This document shows positions 62,331 through 64,000 of a stretch of 64,000 nucleotides of DNA, one piece after another (position 1 is the first letter of the stretch; each line of letters opens with the position of its first letter). Below the pieces are notes generated by a model. That model did no database searches. It was not told the DNA's origin and worked only from the letters and a program-made list of their open reading frames with translations. This DNA is from Temnothorax longispinosus. Its lineage: Eukaryota > Arthropoda > Insecta > Hymenoptera > Formicidae. Both the position numbers and the translations under genes were made by a program. The DNA lies in NCBI RefSeq assembly GCF_030848805.1, contig NC_092361.1, positions 744,001 through 808,000 of the forward strand, in the 5' to 3' direction.

Positions 62331-64000
62331 AGAATCTCCAACGACAACTTTATCGTTAAGTACTCACAAGCGCGTTATACGCGACGGACATGCCTTATCA
62401 CTTCTCCGATTCTCTTACGGTCCAATTTACCCCCGAGTTTCTCCGCTCGATTTTCGTAATAGCGTTTCTTCCCGAACTGATGGCGGAGAAATCGCTCGAT
62501 ACGCCTATCTCGCGCGAAATTATTCGTCGTTATCGCTGTCTCTTGTGCGAGAAAGAGAGATGGGTTTGTCTTAATGCCCCCTTCCCCTTCTATATATCCC
62601 CCGGTCTTTTGAACGCTCGGAAACGAAACATTTCTCTTGGCGTTATATCGCGCGCGAAGCACGCAATCGGCGGGATGAGTTTCAGGCTCCGCATTTATCA
62701 ACACACACCCCGAGGTGTATGTATAGCGGCCTTTTCTCTCGCTAAACCTTCAGTTCGAGAGACGGCGCAGGCAGACATAAATTCATTTTTTTTCGAACGC
62801 TCCCCGAAGTGCGTGGGCGCGCGCTCTCTGTTAAACGATGCATTCGTCGATACGCGCGCGAGACACCGTAACGCGAGGCGGACGAAATCTACCCTGAAAT
62901 CGTTCCCTCGTGAGCGATGCCTACATCCCTCCCAACCCGAGCCGTTCTACAGTTTCCTCTCCATTTCCCATCCAATTTAAATAGAAAGTTGTCGCGACGC
63001 GAACATTCTTTCCGTCGCTTCTCAAGTTTTCACTGCACCGATGGAAACCGTACGCTGATGCGGCGATGCGCCATCCAGCCTAGACGCGAATATCTCTTAT
63101 CATTGCGCGACTACTGATAAGCGCGAAGATTCAGCGTCGCTCGATAATCGAGTATACTTTTTCATCGGACTGTTATATAATGTCTTACGTGATCGAAAAT
63201 TGTGAAGATACTTGACGTAAGAAAACTCAATTATGCCATGTTTCTTGGCGATGCGATTATACGATTTTTCTCTTCATTAATCTTCTATTCAATAAAATGT
63301 AACGCAAAGATCTGTATATATATTAAACGAGCCATTCCCTCAGTTATTTTAAATTATGCATTTAAGATTTAATTCAATTTAATTCGTCTCGCTCTGTTTC
63401 GCGATATTTTTTCGTAATGTAATATCTAGTGGGATAAATGCATTTGGTAAGTAAATCGAAATTGAACGGATGATATTAATTCTAACGACTGTCCAGCCCT
63501 ATGTCTTCGTTATCGGACACTATAGCGCAGATAAGTTATAGATACGTCGGGCGCTAATAGTTAAGGCAAACTACTTCCCTCAATTATTGGTTTCTACGTG
63601 TTGGTTGGACTGTGGAATTGAATCGGTGGTTCTCTATACGAGGATGTGATAATCACTTGTACCACTTGAGTGCCGGAAGGATATAATCGTAAATAATAGT
63701 AGATATCTTTGCCTATTATTCGCGCGTTCAACGAGATAAATTTTCCTTTAAAAAAATAAGGGGAATATCTTTAATTCATTATTATTTATTAGAGAAGAAA
63801 TAATCTTGTCTATATTTGGCTTAGACTTGTAACTTGTTACATTTAAATTAACTTTTTAGCTCAATTACGATGAAATTATAATAAATGAAATGAGAAAAAT
63901 GGAATAAACAAGTTTCGTATGCTCATCTCTATCGTATTTCGCCGAGTTTGAAGCTAAAAACAGGCGGAAATGCGATGATAAATTTTTTATTTTTGAATTT
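62331..64000. other. Noncoding stretch to the window end
   Basis: CpG-rich at 62331-63150 with a 196-codon + strand frame (62390-62980) facing a 109-codon minus-strand frame; its residues show no domain, and chance is the likely explanation. From 63150 the sequence is mostly AT-rich, with a mixed patch at 63480-63720. No gene enters from the right edge as far as can be seen. Confidence 0.55.

Noticed and set aside
62390..62980. 196-codon + strand open frame
   Set aside because: No recognisable domain, faces a 109-codon minus-strand frame, lies in a CpG-rich block.

Overview
This looks like eukaryotic, probably insect and most likely hymenopteran (ant-like), genomic DNA with no gene body that can be recognised. 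AT-rich stretches alternate about every kilobase with GC-richer, CpG-rich stretches. Long perfect AG/TC microsatellites and several small inverted-repeat elements are scattered through it. There is no operon structure, no ribosome-binding-site pattern, no rRNA or tRNA, no CRISPR array and no domain-bearing protein. The longest open frames (up to 223 codons) sit in the CpG-rich blocks, usually with other frames also open on both strands, which is what base composition alone produces.

The best reading is the interior of one very long intron transcribed on the + strand. Three places, at 4591/4592, 16703/16704 and 38789/38790, show a complete 3' splice site (branch-point-like motif 22-25 nt upstream, pyrimidine tract, CAG) fused with no gap to a 5' splice site (GTAAGG, GTAAGC, GTGAGT). 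This is the architecture of recursive splice sites (ratchet points) known from long Drosophila introns. Each is followed 47-74 nt later by a second donor-like sequence, so each could also be defined as a short 'RS-exon' (53, 74 and 47 nt, none a multiple of three). They are 12.1 and 22.1 kb apart, all on one strand. This is the most interesting signal here. The host gene cannot be named from this window.

Layout. 1-4.5 kb: foldback element at 1.7-1.9 kb and a 143-bp AG microsatellite. 4.6 kb: first ratchet point. 5-16 kb: alternating CpG-rich and AT-rich DNA with a G-quadruplex motif and Z-DNA/H-DNA-prone tracts. 16.7 kb: second ratchet point. 17-38 kb: a hairpin, an old direct duplication near 20 kb, a TA-flanked MITE of about 500 bp at 26.3-26.8 kb, a strong G-quadruplex motif at 29.9 kb, an unpaired strong 3' splice site at 30.7 kb and a 20-bp perfect palindrome at 31.3 kb. 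38.8 kb: third ratchet point. 40.7-41.8 kb: two isolated unrecognised ORFs. 43.1-43.7 kb: two palindromic MITEs with similar ends, followed at 43.7-44.1 kb by a weak candidate alternative first exon. 47.8-48.1 kb: a 380-bp foldback element with a hammerhead-like motif in both arms. 54-57 kb: a TC microsatellite, a 24-bp tandem duplication and a possible pair of diverged repeats. 57-64 kb: nothing beyond the compositional mosaic.

All calls come from reading the sequence by eye. Transcription, splicing, repeat family membership and species have not been tested.
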